Positions 1-13,463 are shown, numbered from the stretch's first letter. The stretch: 64,000 nucleotides of DNA from Mangifera indica (GCF_011075055.1 NC_058138.1:21240928-21304927), one strand, 5' to 3'. Notes: generated from the sequence alone by a model not told the origin. A program made the numbers and translations.

Positions 1-354
1 TCCAATTCCCCACGCTGAGAGTATCTGTATTGTAATATTTTAGATGGCTGCACCTGTAATTCTCCAATGTCGGTCATGCATGCAGGAAGAGGTTGAGGGG
101 TTACTGTTGGGCCCACACATTTCTTCAATTGTGAAACATGGAATACTGAATGAATCTTTGCAGTAGGATGTAAATTAAACGATAAGCACCGATCCAATTT
201 TCTGCAGTATGTCGAAAGGACCGTAGTAATCTGGCCGAGTTTTTTTCATTTGGCTCGCTTGCCAGTGATTTGAAGCGATACGGTTGGATTTATTAAAAAA
301 TACATAATCTCCCACTGAATATTGAACCTGCTCTCCTTCTTTTGTCAGCCTGTT
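1..354 (-). mobile_element. Ty3/gypsy integrase C-terminal relic
   Basis: On the minus strand this stretch translates, with frame changes, into the end of a Ty3/gypsy pol polyprotein. A YYGPF-type GPY/F motif (around 225-200) is followed by the conserved run leading to an FHVSQLKK motif (around 140-120). These are typical of the C-terminal end of plant chromovirus-like integrases. The reading frame breaks between the two motifs, so the copy is not functional. It begins outside the window and runs into the assembly gap, so neither end, LTR nor target duplication can be seen. The family assignment is from motif recognition only. Confidence 0.7.
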
Positions 355-854
355 NNNNNNNNNNNNNNNNNNNNNNNNNNNNNNNNNNNNNNNNNNNNNN
401 NNNNNNNNNNNNNNNNNNNNNNNNNNNNNNNNNNNNNNNNNNNNNNNNNNNNNNNNNNNNNNNNNNNNNNNNNNNNNNNNNNNNNNNNNNNNNNNNNNNN
501 NNNNNNNNNNNNNNNNNNNNNNNNNNNNNNNNNNNNNNNNNNNNNNNNNNNNNNNNNNNNNNNNNNNNNNNNNNNNNNNNNNNNNNNNNNNNNNNNNNNN
601 NNNNNNNNNNNNNNNNNNNNNNNNNNNNNNNNNNNNNNNNNNNNNNNNNNNNNNNNNNNNNNNNNNNNNNNNNNNNNNNNNNNNNNNNNNNNNNNNNNNN
701 NNNNNNNNNNNNNNNNNNNNNNNNNNNNNNNNNNNNNNNNNNNNNNNNNNNNNNNNNNNNNNNNNNNNNNNNNNNNNNNNNNNNNNNNNNNNNNNNNNNN
801 NNNNNNNNNNNNNNNNNNNNNNNNNNNNNNNNNNNNNNNNNNNNNNNNNNNNNN
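355..854. other. Assembly gap of exactly 500 N
   Basis: 500 undetermined bases, a conventional fixed gap size, so the true distance is unknown. Reading frames that cross the gap have no meaning. The gap lies against the retrotransposon relic, so a collapsed or unassembled repeat is the likely cause. Confidence 0.98.
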
Positions 855-1654
855 TCTCTTATAGAGGTACTGTTTGAAGATACAATGCACTTTTTTTCTC
901 TGTCAGTCAATTCTTTGTTGAAACTTCATCTATTCTTGTTATAAACAAAATTTGCCGCCTTCTTGTTGGAAAAAGGTTGTGAATTTATTTCTTCTTCCTT
1001 TTGTATATTTTTCATTGTGTAGACTCTGACAAATGATTAATGATTATAAAGGAAAAAAAAAGTTATTATGTTTAGAAAAGTTTATAATTTGCAAAATGTA
1101 AGAAGATGCACCAATTGATCAGGTGTTCACAAAGATAAAAAAAAACCATATAGAAAAAAATCTGTACACCTTTTTCAGCTAGTGACCATCACCCACTTGT
1201 ACAAAAACTACAAATGATGCAAAATTAACCCAAAACTCCTTACTAATTCAGATGATTAGGCCTCTAGTAGTGAAATTGTTTATCAATTAGTTTATTAGGG
1301 TGAGATTCTTGTTTCTTAAGAAAACTGGAGGTGAAATGATCTCCATTCTATAACTCAGGTCAACACTTTAGAGAAGTAGATGACACTTAATAGCTAAGTG
1401 CAAGGGAGGTATCAGTTGCTTTAGTTTCCATGGAACAGAGACCTATAGTTTCAAATATCTCTCAACTCTTTTTAGGTGTTTTTATGTATTTCAAATATTA
1501 CTATTGCAGTGAACCTCTGTTGCATATATCTGTATTCTTTTAACGTGTAGACCTCATTAACTGGTGAAACCACCCGTCACACTAAAAGACAAAAGGTAAA
1601 ACATAATTTTTTGCTTTGGAAACTGTAAAATCTTTATCTACTAATTTGTATATT

Positions 1655-1760
1655 AACAATAACGTATTACTATGTGATTAGATATTTTGAATTAGAGATA
1701 AAGTAACACTTAATTACATGATGATTTATCATCATTAGTACATAAATTAGTATTTATTGT
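1655..1760. repeat. AT-rich palindromic MITE copy (diverged)
   Basis: The core reads as two opposed arms: a TATGTGATTAGATATT side and an AATTACATGATGATTTATCA side. This is the palindromic core shared by the CAATA-type MITE family described under findings. Ends are diverged and the limits approximate. Confidence 0.5.
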
Positions 1761-1872
1761 TAGTGTTCATAGTTTTGATATTTTGGGATGCCTACATTAG
1801 AAAATTTTTGTACATTAATTATGATGTGGAAGGGCCTATTGCATCACTATATAATAATATTTTAAAGCAGTT

Positions 1873-1876
<4 letters not shown>

Positions 1877-1923
<47 letters not shown>

Positions 1924-1931
1924 TATGTATG

Positions 1932-1962
<31 letters not shown>

Positions 1963-1970
1963 GTATATAT
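1877..1970. repeat. (AT)n microsatellite with GT interruptions
   Basis: Nearly 100 bp of alternating A and T, broken by single G substitutions every 10-30 bases. Translated either way it gives only Ile/Tyr/His repeats, so frames through it are spurious. Confidence 0.95.
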
Positions 1971-3032
1971 AAAATATAACCCAAGGAAAATATTTTTTGT
2001 AAGTGTGAAACTTATGATACATTTTGGATTGCTTATGGCATTGTCTACAGAACTTGAAAAAAAATTAAAAAGAGAGAGAGAGAAAGAAAGGAAAGTGGGT
2101 TCATGTTTATTTTATAGTATGATTGAACTAGATTAAGATATTATATTAGAATTTAAGATTTAAAGTGTTTTTTTTAATGCATTTGATTTTTAGTGTGTTT
2201 TTACATAAGTAATTAAAAACATTTTTGTGAGAAGTATTTGATAAATTTAATTAAGATAAAGCAATGTTTGATCAATGATTCTTTAACGTGTGCTTTATGT
2301 AAATACATAATAATGTCTTCGAGAGAAGTATTAAATAAATTTAACTCTAGATAGAAAATAATTTGATCAATGTTTTTTAATGTGTTTCTTAAATACTTAA
2401 ATCGTCTTGAGAGAAGTATGCAATAAATTCATTTTTCACATTTATATATTCTTAAAAAATTCTTCTATTTTAAAGAACTACAAAACACCTAAAGATTCAT
2501 AAAACTATTTTTTTGGGAAAAAAATAAAGCAAAGAGACTTGAAATGGGCCAGTTATGGGGTTCAAGAATTGGAGCTTTGACCAAAATTGTAACTAAAATC
2601 GGGTGGGATTTCGGGGCTGAATCCTTTGAAAGCTTCACCTACTCTGCTTTTGTCGTTTTTGTTCCTTGTACACTCGCATTTTAATAATATGATAATACAT
2701 AAATATCAATGTCATCCACAAAGTTTTGAATTTATCATTCCCACCCACAAAAGCTTCTAGAACACAGTGGTATCCTATTTTAGAAGAAAGCCTTTAATTA
2801 TATTATTGTTAGGAAAAAGGTTGAATTTTATCACATAACTCTACGTCTAGCTAATTAAGATATGGCATTACCAACATGAAACAATTAACAATGAAACTAA
2901 ATTTCTAATTGAGCAAGTAAACATTTAATTAGCTTCAAATTATTAGCTTAAGTAATATCACTTCGCTGAAATGAATTTAGACATTGAAAGTATACTCTAG
3001 GAGTCCCTTTTGATCAATTAGTATTTCCAGTT

Positions 3033-3066
3033 TTATATATATATAGATAGATAGATAGATAGATAA
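3033..3066. repeat. (TA)n then (TAGA)n microsatellite
   Basis: A short TA run passes directly into six or so TAGA units; likely polymorphic in length. Confidence 0.9.
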
Positions 3067-3949
3067 TGTAGAAAGAACTATAATTGTGGGGAAGACTGAG
3101 ATCAGAGAAAAGGATCTTTACAGAAAAATTTTAGTTAGAACAGTAATCACATCAACTTGAACATGCATTTGTAGTCATAAGAGTTTAAAAAAAAACGGTT
3201 GGACAATTGATCACCAATGACTTCTAGTTAGGATTTTTCCCAAATGGTCACATTCATGGTGAAGCTGGACCACCATTTGATTAGTATACGTTACATTAGA
3301 GTCATACTTAGATCCCTTTATCTGTTTATGTTAAAGAAACATCCAAAATAGGAGTCTTACCCTACAGAAGTTCAATTTCAAATTAACAGATCCTTAAAAT
3401 ATCGAAGATAAAAGCACTTTCTTCAAATTAATGGGGTCATACACCTTTACAGATTGCAACTCTATTAAACTATATATTCTGCATGTTAATGTATACTGTT
3501 TTGCGTCCAAGAATTGAACAAGTTGTAACCACTATGGTAATTAAAAATAATATTATAAATTACAGTGCCCACTTATAACGGTCTGACTGAAAAGTGAAAA
3601 TAGGGAATGGATGGAAGTTATGGAACAACTTTGGAGAAAAAGATTCAATGAACATGCGATACATCAAGCTAGTCAGGATATGGTTTTGTGGAATTCATAA
3701 AAGTTCTTCCCCACTAATAACTTTCAAGATTTTAATTAATTCTTTTCCATATAATAAGACACAGTAAAATTGCTTTATTTATATATACTGCCCTCAGAAG
3801 TAAGCAAAAATAGATGAAAACTCTAAATTTGATGAAATGCAATGATCAAATTAACATTATTGATTAGTATGTCAGGCCAAAATTTTGTTCTTTTGACTCT
3901 GTCATCGAGTAGACATGTATAAATTTGTTTAACTAACACACATCTGTTC

Positions 3950-4131
3950 ACAATATATAATTCTAGATTTGTGTCCCGTTCAAGGACCTGGTGTCAGCAT
4001 GCAGCTGCCAAGAGTTTCCATGGTTTTCTTTGTAGACTTCACAATATATAATTCTGGATTTGTGTCTCCTTCAAGGATCTGGTTGTCGGCATGCAGCTGC
4101 CAAGAGTTTTTCATGGTTTTCTTGGTAGACT
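3950..4131. repeat. Two-copy 91-bp tandem duplication
   Basis: The blocks at 3950-4040 and 4041-4131 are direct repeats of about 91 bp. Each starts ACAATATATAATTCT and carries GCATGCAGCTGCCAAGAG in its middle. They differ at a few positions and by small indels. A minus-strand frame of 68 codons (4186-3980) runs through both copies and begins with a hydrophobic stretch, but it matches no peptide family that I know, so I do not call a gene. Confidence 0.85.
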
Positions 4132-5876
4132 TAGCTTTAGGAGAATTGCGCAACAATTTCAGTAGAAATACAAACAAACTAAACATGAAAAATGTAGTTG
4201 TCAGCTTAATTGTTTAGAAAATGTAGAAATGCGGCCTTCAACATAGAGAACAAAACTTTAGATGATGGTTCAACTAAATAAAGATGAGATAAACACACAA
4301 CTTCACTAGAGAGTTAGGTCAAATGGCACCTAATCCATCGGATGAAGACAACGTGTACTCCACGGCAAGCGCATGCGTAGAATAATATTTTTTGACGAGG
4401 ACTTGTAAAAAGAAAACGCACCCTCATATTTCCACTGTTGATGCATGATTCCTCATTTTTTATTTAAAAAAATATAAGTCTGCTTTTAAATTAGACAACA
4501 ACTTAGGCTTTATTGGTGGTCCGCATTTTCTTAATGCTGATTTTGCGGATTCCTTTTCAAAGTAATATAGTTAATTTGTTGTTAGACTTTACAGATAGCT
4601 TGAGCTTTGGATATGTTGGTTAAATCCACAATTAGAGAGACAAAGATGCCAAGAAAAGGAGAAGCTATTTGTTCTTATTCAATTAATTAATATGCAATTG
4701 GGAATAAAATATTAGGGCTGAGGTGGGCTCCATTTCTCTTTACCAGTAGAATGTTGTATGCAAGTAACTAGACAGTAATTATATATTAGGAATACATTAA
4801 CAAAGTCATGTGAATCCATGTGAAGGGGGTCCTTTATGTTGCTAAAACTCTTGATCCTTTGAGTGTCAATTTGATCTTAGCCATAAAATCATGTTAAAGG
4901 CCTTTTCTAACCATATTATTATATTAATTTTGTATGATAATTATTGTAGTGTAATCATCATCCCACAAGGTCATTAATTTAAATTACATTGTTGATTGAT
5001 TATTTTATGTTTTAGAATCTCATATCTTAAAAGACATTTATATGGCCCCAAACTTGCATGATTAGAAAAAACATATTCCCATTATTAAATTAACTTCATG
5101 TTTTATTGTGAATGCAAGTCATTAATTTTTGGCATCCCATCATAACAAAATCATTTGCATTGACTATCTTTAAGATTTGGATAAATTAATGTAATTAATA
5201 TGTTCAGGACTAAACTCAGGATGTGCAAATCTGTGGTGATTCCACTCTGAGAGGTTGAAATTGCAATGTCACTTGAGAGGTAAAATGAATTGGAAACTCT
5301 ACACTACTTGCATATGTAAGATGTCTGGATGCACTTTAGATTGATGCTTTGGCCTCAAAATGCAACCTCAAGGCAATGAGAAAGTGCATAAAAGCATCTT
5401 AAGAAGGTAGCCTGACCAAGCAAGAATAACACCCTTTAATAATGGCTACTATGTTGAATTTTTAAGGTCTAAATAATTGACTATATATCACTCTGCTATC
5501 TTGATCTTTTTCATTTGTAATGTTCTCCCTTCCTGATTATTCTTGTATTCATATTTACGAAATTTATGATTCTGCAAGTAATGTTAGAAGTGGTTAAATA
5601 CAAATATATCTATGCTTATGAATTTAGTTATGGTCCCAGTTTGACTTTAAAATATATTTGTTTCAATTCATTTAGATATTAAAAGAACAACATTGGAAAG
5701 CATATATTTCTATATACTAATTTAGTGGATCATAATCCTAGTTTCTTGCCCATTATGCAAGTAACATGCACCTATTCTTTCAAAAGCTGAATGCATATTG
5801 AGCAAAAGTACCAGAATTGAAAGATCTAAAGGGAAGAGCTAGAAACAAACAGCTTGAAAACATTTCTGAGATTCGA

Positions 5877-5896
5877 GGTTTAGGGTTTAGGGTTTA
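5877..5896 (+). repeat. Short interstitial telomere-like repeat
   Basis: Just under three units of the plant telomere motif TTTAGGG in a row. This is too short for a telomere relic of any size. It could be a telo-box, but no gene start lies beside it. Confidence 0.7.
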
Positions 5897-7095
5897 ACTT
5901 GATTAACCGGTTCAAACTTGGAAGAGAGATGGCTCATTCTTAAAATGTTATTCCAAAAAGGCTATTCACCTGGTCCTCTTTATAAGCAAGAGTCACATTT
6001 TAAGTGCTTGAAACGTGAATATTTGTGCTTCTTTTTGATAACTTTGGAGCTTCTCCACGTTAAAGTTTTCTTTTCACCATATCTTTATCCTTATTTGAAA
6101 ATGAGTTTGTAATCTTAAACCAGTTCCTCCTCTACTGCGTTTAAGAATCCATTTGTATCCCAAAATGGAAATTGGAATTGAAACCCAATTTATTTTACAC
6201 ATGGATGGCTTGATTTACATAAATGTACGTATCTCAAGGTTCAATTTATTGCTATCCAAAGTCAATGTGGGGTTAAAGATTTTCATTTTCATTACTAAAG
6301 AGAGAAATTACAAGGCTTCCAACTAACTGATTAGCTCCAGTTCATTCTAATTAATCTGTCATTAAAAAATATATGGAGATTATCAAATTATTATAAGCTT
6401 GATATGCAAAAGTAATTTCCATATTCTGCCACCATATGCATCCAGTTGTGTACTCAGTTAAGATCTAGATGATACGTAATTATACGATCGAATGATTTTT
6501 AATTAAAAATAAAATAATACTCGATTAAAAGTTAAATAAATTGTTGACTCTTATATTGAGTTCAATTGGTTATTAGTTGGGTTGTATCATTGCTACGTAT
6601 GTGTTTATATTTAGAGTACAATTTCATGGGTTGTTAACATAACAACAAATTTTATAAAAGGTGACAAAAATTTTCATTTCAAGAAATCAAAAATTCATTA
6701 TTGAGAATGAAAAAACATTCTTAAATGTAAAAAAAAGTCGTTTTTAAAAGTAAAATATTTCGTCTCTTAATTGAATATTTGTTGTGGTGTAAGCATATCT
6801 AAAATTTCAATTTTCGAGTATCTTTTGGATATAAGCTTTTGTCATATATTAAATAATCACTAGATTTTATTTATATATCTTTAAAAAAAAAAATTTAACA
6901 CCATGAATGTGACATCTCTTTTTTTTTTTGGCAAATCTCGTTGGCTTGAGTTTTTAATCATTATAACTAGCTAGGCAACGGGGGTTAAAACATTTTCCAA
7001 CCTAAAATCTAATTCTATTAAAACAAAACTAATGTTACCGGAGTAAAATAATAGTTTTTCTATACAAAAAATTTGAAAAATATTTCTTTTAATAA

Positions 7096-7245
7096 CAATA
7101 TTATGAATACACACTTTTAGTATATAATTAGATATATAAATGATGTGTTATTATGTGATTGAGTGTTACTTTACTTTTATTTAAAATTATCCGATCACAT
7201 GATGACTTATCGTCTGTATATAAAAAATATACTTTTAAATATCTC
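7096..7245. repeat. AT-rich palindromic MITE copy
   Basis: Begins CAATATTATGAATACACAC and contains the arms ATTATGTGATTGAGTGTTAC and ATCACATGATGACTTATCG, which are near inverse complements. It is one of the clearer members of the CAATA-type family. Confidence 0.65.
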
Positions 7246-8595
7246 ACTTTAACATTTTATATGTAACAATTTAATTTTTTATAAGCTTGAAAGTATCCAA
7301 TTTAAGTTTGGAAACTATAGTTATCACTTTTTTACTATAATCTCACCATTGCCTCCACTTTCACACCAGTTCCTCTAATTGTTGCTCACAATCAAATGGG
7401 GCATCCTATCCGACCCGCAAAGCAACTTTTATTTCCTATAGTTATTGAATCTTCATTTTGTTTTATCCATAGTAGTTTCAATGGCCAATGTTGACACACA
7501 GTCAGGGTGTAGAGTTTCAACAAAAGATTTAAGCTTTTTATCTATTGTTTCTCGTATTTTACAAACTATGTTGATTTCTTACATAGAGTTGACATTGATG
7601 TCAGTTGCAATTGGGAGCAAGGTGGAGAGGACGTTGGAGGAGAAAAACAAATCAACATAGAAGGCCTGAAGCAACTAAAGAAAAGGATTTTGATCTACTT
7701 CCAACCAAGCATTCGAGAGAGCGAGAGGTAAGAGATAGTGGGTGTAAGAGAGATACTGGGTGTAAGAGAGAGAGTGGGTTGCGCGGGGTTGAGATTGTGA
7801 GGTGGTTTGCTAGGATAAGGAGGAGGCAACTCAATAGCAACAGTAGTAATGGTGGAGACTGACCAAACCTTTTGAATTGTTGGCCAAACAAGAAAGGGTG
7901 AAAAAGGGATATTAATGTAAATTTAATGTATAAAAAAAATTTTAAATTTTGTTAATTTAGAGTGATATAATAATTTTAAAAAGTGAAATAGTTAAAAAGA
8001 TAATAATTTAACTTTTTGACGCTATATATGAATCTTTAAAATTTTTATGATTAATCTACGAATGAAAATATGTAACTTATGTAATTAGAACACGGAAAAT
8101 GTTTTAAAGTCAAATTTTAACCGAGAAAAACGACAATCCCCTTGCTCTAAAATATGGAAACAACTTAATTAAAATAAATAATATTATGTCAAGTAGCATA
8201 AGAATTGAAGATGATTAAGGCTATAACAAGAGGAAAGATCTTATTTCTTTCATATATTTCATGTTGCAAGCCATGAAATTAATATATAAGAGTACGCAGT
8301 ATGGTCTTCATTTAAACTTAATTATCAGTAAAATATGATCAAGAAATGATCATGAGAAGATCCAAAATTTTCAGATTAACTGTAAATTGAAGCACCCTTT
8401 GATGCGTTGCAGAATTAGATAGAAGAAGAATTAAGAAGCAACTAATTACAAAAATATAGACTTGAAATTCCATTAATTAATTTATTATCTGTAACTACTT
8501 AATTTGTCTCCTCATACATGCCATGCCATGCCAATACAACCTAACTATCTAAAACTCTTGAACTTTATTTTTCACCTTCTTCTTCTCATCTCTAA

Positions 8596-9435
8596 TTATG
8601 CAAAAGGTGGCCGCCCATGAGCCCAACCATAAGCTTCATGGCTCAGCTGCCCTCCGTTAGGCAACAAGTTTGGCGGCAGATTGTTATAAACCGGCAATCC
8701 TGAAGGGTCACCCAAGCCGCCACCGTTCCCGGTACCTAGTGGCCCCTGCGGCCCACCACCGCCTCCTTCTTCTTCCTCCTCCTCCAGAGGCAGCCTCTCA
8801 TATGTGGCATTTGAGAAGGTTGCCGCTATCACCATCACCGGGCCTGCCGCCACCAGTGACCCCACCACAGTGCCTCCCACAACCTGGCCCTGCCCGCCGG
8901 CTAAGTAGATAGTCAGCCCGGTTGACCCGGGAGGTGCTGGACCGGGCAAAAATGCTCCAGTTAGGGATAGTATCTCAAACCTACCGTGAATTGCCATGAC
9001 TGCACCGGGGTCAGACGGCTGCCGGAGGGTTACATTGGTGACGGTGCCGCTTCCACTGAGTACACACACACCTCTCTGTCTCCTTCTAGCGAAATTAGCT
9101 AGGGTTTCTGCAACGTCAGAGCCGTTTGCTATTTCCATTACGTGACTTTTGAGTGCATTAGGGCTATCCCTTGTAACGAATATGGGAGGCTTGGGTTTGT
9201 TCTTGGAGCCCGGTGGACGACCTCTAGGGCGGCGCGTGGAGACTTCAATGGCTCCCTCTTTAGGCTCATCACTGTTCTCTCTTTCATCTTCTTCGTCGCC
9301 GCCACCATTTCCACTTTCTTCATTATTGTTGCCCATGGAGATACCCAGATCTGGCCTTTTCATGGGAGATGACGAGGTAGCTGATGTGTCCATTCCAGGT
9401 AGACCCACCTGCCCGGCCCACCACCGGTTCGCCAT
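8596..9435 (-). CDS. AT-hook motif nuclear-localized protein, AHL15/19/20-like
   Basis: A 279-residue DNA-binding protein of the plant AHL family, without introns as in clade A members. One type-I AT-hook, core [10 protein letters not shown], lies at residues 71-80 and would sit in the minor groove of AT-rich DNA. The PPC/DUF296 domain runs from about 94 to 215 and holds the GRFEIL motif (151-156) used for AHL trimer formation. The N terminus MANRWW and the C-terminal block ending near GRPP are typical of the AHL15/19/20 group. An acidic segment at 37-60 and a Glu run at 218-223 flank the domains. AHLs of this clade act in the nucleus, often recruiting chromatin factors, and are known from Arabidopsis to influence hypocotyl growth, flowering and ageing. 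Family assignment is firm; the exact orthologue is inferred. Confidence 0.93.
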   Translation of the reverse strand: MANRWWAGQVGLPGMDTSATSSSPMKRPDLGISMGNNNEESGNGGGDEEDERENSDEPKEGAIEVSTRRPRGRPPGSKNKPKPPIFVTRDSPNALKSHVMEIANGSDVAETLANFARRRQRGVCVLSGSGTVTNVTLRQPSDPGAVMAIHGRFEILSLTGAFLPGPAPPGSTGLTIYLAGGQGQVVGGTVVGSLVAAGPVMVIAATFSNATYERLPLEEEEEEGGGGGPQGPLGTGNGGGLGDPSGLPVYNNLPPNLLPNGGQLSHEAYGWAHGRPPFA

Positions 9436-9812
9436 GACTGTAAAACAACAAGCACAACAAGAAAAATGAAGACGATGATTTCTAACTCCTAGGTTTTAGA
9501 TCTTATTTGACCTCAAGATGAACATAAAACTATCCATATATATAAACATAAAGTACTTGAGGTGGATATGAATAAACCAAATAAGGAAGCCTTCAAGAAA
9601 GAATTTAAACTGAAAAAGAGAAAAGATGGAAGAGAACAACACACTTTAGAAAAGCTTGAGGAGGGAGAACAAAGCGTAAAGAGAATAGAGGAGTCAGAAA
9701 GAAAGAGGAAGATATGAAGAAGAAAACATCTAGTTAACAAAGAATCTAGAGATCAGAGTATAACTCTCTCAAAAGTTTGATGGGGTTTTCTGAGTAGAAT
9801 GCATAAACAAAT

Positions 9813-9820
9813 AATATATA
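9813..9820 (-). promoter_or_regulatory. Putative TATA box of the AHL gene
   Basis: TATATATT on the minus strand, about 380 bp upstream of the AHL start codon. This implies a 5' leader of roughly 350 nt starting near 9785. The leader is rich in CT/GA runs, common in plant leaders. Position-based inference only. Confidence 0.4.
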
Positions 9821-11135
9821 AATTTGTCAATGAATATTATTATAATACACAGAGAGCAGAGATGAAGGTGGTGCTTGCAGATTAGGGCTAATGAGCGTGG
9901 GGTCGTGTGCGCGTGAGAAATTGGGGTGCACGTCCCGACATTAATATAACACCCGATGCTGAGGTTATATATTATTATATAAACAACTGAGAAATACTAT
10001 GCTATGTTGCTGTCTTCTTCATCACTTAATCAACAATGTTGATTAATAATTAGACCAGTTTAATTTTAATTACCTTGTTAATTACACCAACACTGTAACG
10101 TTAATTACACCTCACTTCCATCATTACGTCCCATTTATCGTTACTGGTTTCGATAAAGGGTATTTGTAAATGATGAAATGCAAGACTAGTTCCCTTTCCA
10201 AGGTTGTAATTTAACTTGTGGAAAGCTTAGGGAAGGTGAAATGGATGAAGAAAGAAAGAAAAATATGGATAATCTATGGTCTTTGACATTGTACTACATA
10301 TTATATAAAAATTATTGTCTATAATTGATATACAGGTGGGGGTTTAACAGGTGATTATCTAGCATGTTAAGGAGAATGTTCTTCTACAAGTAGCAAATTA
10401 ATTATTCTTCAAAAAATCTTCTCTTTTGGTTCTGCATTTCTACCTACATAGCATTAATTTTCCTTATTTTTTAGCTGTATAATATCAAGAACAAAAAAAT
10501 AGAAAGGGTTTATCAAGAAAAAATATTATAATAAACAGAAACACAATTAATATTTACAACAGTTAAATAGGGTTTGTAGTTGAATTTCCTTAACAATTGG
10601 TTGATAATTAATCTGCCTTTGTTCATCCCCATTGTAGCTCGGAGCCCCACTGGTTTTTTTTGATCAGATGTTCAAGAATGTGAGGCGATTGTAAGAAAAT
10701 AATAGGGCAATGGAGGGCGCAGATATTGACTAATAATAGAGAAAGACTGCCACAATAAGAACAAATTAAACGCACCATCTTTGCATTTTGCATTGACTCT
10801 TGCTTAATGAACTTATATTTAATTTTTTGCATTAGTATGTTTCAACTATTATATTAACCCTAGAAGAAGGAGTCCACCATACTTTCATGCTCATCTGTTT
10901 TCTCCCTAGATCCCATCAATTAATTTCTTAATCAAGTAGAGCACAAGGAAAGCACATAAAACTAATTTAATCTTCTCAATTAATTAATTACTTTAAACCT
11001 TTTCTATATAAATAATTAATTAGCACACCACCCAACAGCAAATCTGTAACAAAAATCAATTTAAATATGTTTTGCAATCTAAAAACCAGAAATTAGTTAG
11101 AAATTAACAACTTCGGAATAGTTATGTGGTTAATT

Positions 11136-11136
<1 letters not shown>

Positions 11137-11182
<46 letters not shown>
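11137..11182. repeat. (ATT)n microsatellite
   Basis: About 15 uninterrupted ATT units. Confidence 0.95.
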
Positions 11183-12554
11183 TAATTCAATGTTTGATAT
11201 ACAGGGTGTGAAATGTCTTATTCAAATCAATATCTTCTATATTGACTTGTAGAATAAATAAGTAATTGTGGTAATGTTATTGTTTCTTTCAAGTCGTCGT
11301 CTCTTGTATAGAAGTGTTCAAGGATGGTGATTTTAATATTGAAATGATAGTTTTCACATCATTTCCGGCCATCTAGCTGATTAATTAATTAAGAGTAGTT
11401 GAGTCCTTGCTTGGAAGTCTAATTTCGTTACCTTCTGGGTATATACCAACGCTTTTATTTTTTTCAACTAGGGATCTTCTTCGTATTGATTAGATGGATA
11501 AATACGAAATACAATGATCGAACTCACTTGTTTAGACAGATAAATTTAAAATATAGTAATCAGACATATAAACAATATGTCAAGTAAGTTAAAATTTTAC
11601 AAGTGTGAAAGAAATTTAAATTCAAAATTTTTTTTTTTAAATTTTAATACTCTATCAATTTTGTTAACTCTTAAGGTCAATATATATCAATGTTAGTTTG
11701 TGTAACAAAAATTATTAATCTATGAGCCTTAGTGATGGATGGATTCATAATGCCATTTTTTTTTTGGTCATATTAATGTCATTTTCTATGTGTTGGAATA
11801 GGTCATAATTCAATGGATTGAATACGAATCTAAAAGCCAATTTGGTGTTCTGGGTGAATTATTTAAGTAAACATTATTAAATAATTGCTTGTTAGAGACT
11901 AATTGATCTTCAACTATAAGTTCAATTGTCATTGTTTCTTCTGCTAGTTCATACAAATATAATATGAAATTTATTGACCTTTTCTTTAACTCAAAGCGAC
12001 TAAGTTACATACATGCATACATACATACATATATATATATATACCAAGTCATGGTTGATGACATAAGGAACAGTGGATTAAGATGGTCTACTTCTCAGGA
12101 TAAATTAATATAATTGATACAGATTAATTAATTGGCGTGTGCTGCTAAATGGATTCACCACTTGGCAATGAATTGTTATGGTGTTGGTGCTCATAATCTT
12201 CAATATAAGTGCCCCATTTTTTATTACTTTGAGTCCAATCATTTTTTTGGAATTAAACTAATTATATAAATCAGGTAAAATCTTAAATACAAAATGATCA
12301 ATTCTACAATTAGGTTAAAATTTTGATTTTGATGTATTGTAAGTAAATTTTGAATTCATCCTTCCTTGGGGCAAAGAAAAAATATGTTGATGTTCAAGTT
12401 TTGGATGGATTTCCAGTCTCAGCTTTAAATTTCCAAGTTCCAACACACAAAGTAGTTAATACACTTCTGGGAAAAGAGCATGGTTGAACCTTCAATGGTA
12501 GATTGTTGTTTTTTCAGAATCAAATTCTATACAATATAACGTGTGTATTTCTTA

Positions 12555-12700
12555 AGTACACAAATACATATATACTTATACGTGTCATCACATGATTGGG
12601 TGTTACTTTATTGTTAATTTAAAATATCTAATCATATAATGACACATATAAATATGTATATATTTATGTATTTAAAATAAATATATATAGTTTTATTGTT
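12555..12700. repeat. AT-rich palindromic MITE copy
   Basis: Arms GTGTCATCACATGATTGGGT and TAATCATATAATGACACATA are near inverse complements, and the right edge reads ATATATAGTTTTATTGTTA like other members of the CAATA-type family. Confidence 0.6.
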
Positions 12701-12868
12701 AATTTAATTGGGTTAGTTCGTAAGAGATGATAATTATTATTATTGTTACTAACTGGAATACTTTATGAAAGGATAGAAGGCTTGAGTTTAATTTCTTAAT
12801 TAAATGAATTTAATTAAATTTTTACAAATTTTGGAACTTCTAAATTAGTACTCTTTTCATACATCAAT

Positions 12869-13245
12869 TAGGGATGGATTCGAATCAAGTCAATTAAAAC
12901 TCGAATTTTTAGTTAATTTGAAAGACCTAAACTTAAGCTTAAACTCCAACTTTGCAACTTTAACTTGATTTCAAGAGTTTGTTGATAATACTTCATTAAA
13001 ACTCTTATTTTTCACTGATTTTAATTCTTTTTTTGATGAGTTTTTTCCTTTTTATTGATGACTTGTCATTTTCTCAACATCATTATTCTACATTCAAACT
13101 AATTCAAGTTTGTCATTTTAAATTAAAATCAAACTTGAATTAATCTTCATTTGGATTTGATTTAATTTAAATTAATGTTAGATTTAAATCAAATTAACTC
13201 AAAATCAATCGTGCTTGAGCTATGAGAGGCTAAACTCGAGCTCAA
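12869..13245. mobile_element. Diverged hAT-type MITE, right end uncertain
   Basis: The left end TAGGGATGGATTCGAATCAA matches the terminal repeat of the hAT-type elements at 31.4 kb and 44.8 kb. The interior carries degenerate CTCGAGCTCA-type words near 13235. No clean right terminal repeat or 8-bp target duplication is visible, so the copy is probably truncated or eroded. Confidence 0.4.
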
Positions 13246-13463
13246 CCAAAAATAATTGACTTGTAAAAAATGGTGGTTCTCCCGTCTGAAAAAACAAGCA
13301 CAAGCGATAAAATGTAGTTCTATTTAAACCCAAGCCTTCTTCAATTGCTCCCAAAAACCAAATTACTAAATAAACTACACCTATTTTGTACGGGCCGAAA
13401 CTTTTATAACTCTTGGTGGGCATCTGGTAATCCAATTGTAGGCCCAAATCTTATACCTCCGCC

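Larger units (their letters stand above)
855..8590. other. AT-rich intergenic region, no gene recognised
   Basis: About 7.7 kb with no convincing coding region. It holds microsatellites, a 91-bp tandem duplication near 4.0 kb, a short telomere-like motif, and MITE copies near 1.7 and 7.1 kb, listed separately. Short reading frames at 5918-6112 and 7445-7862 show no domain or signal that I recognise. Confidence 0.6.
9850..13460. other. Intergenic region, no gene recognised
   Basis: AT-rich, with an (ATT)n microsatellite at 11137-11182, a TACA/TATA run near 12010-12043, a MITE copy near 12.6 kb and a hAT-type MITE relic near 12.9-13.2 kb. No reading frame here shows a domain or signal that I recognise. 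Confidence 0.6.

Noticed and set aside
293..944. Open frames across 293-944
   Set aside because: They consist almost entirely of the 500-N gap.
1819..2136. Short Ile/Tyr-rich frames on both strands
   Set aside because: They are translations of an (AT)n microsatellite.
7445..7862. Overlapping frames near 7.5-7.9 kb
   Set aside because: Purine-rich repeats (GAGAGAGA, GTAAGAGAGA) keep the frames open; there is no domain or gene context.
9149..9469. Plus-strand frames antisense to the AHL gene
   Set aside because: GC-rich coding DNA leaves the other strand open by chance; the AHL frame explains the constraint.
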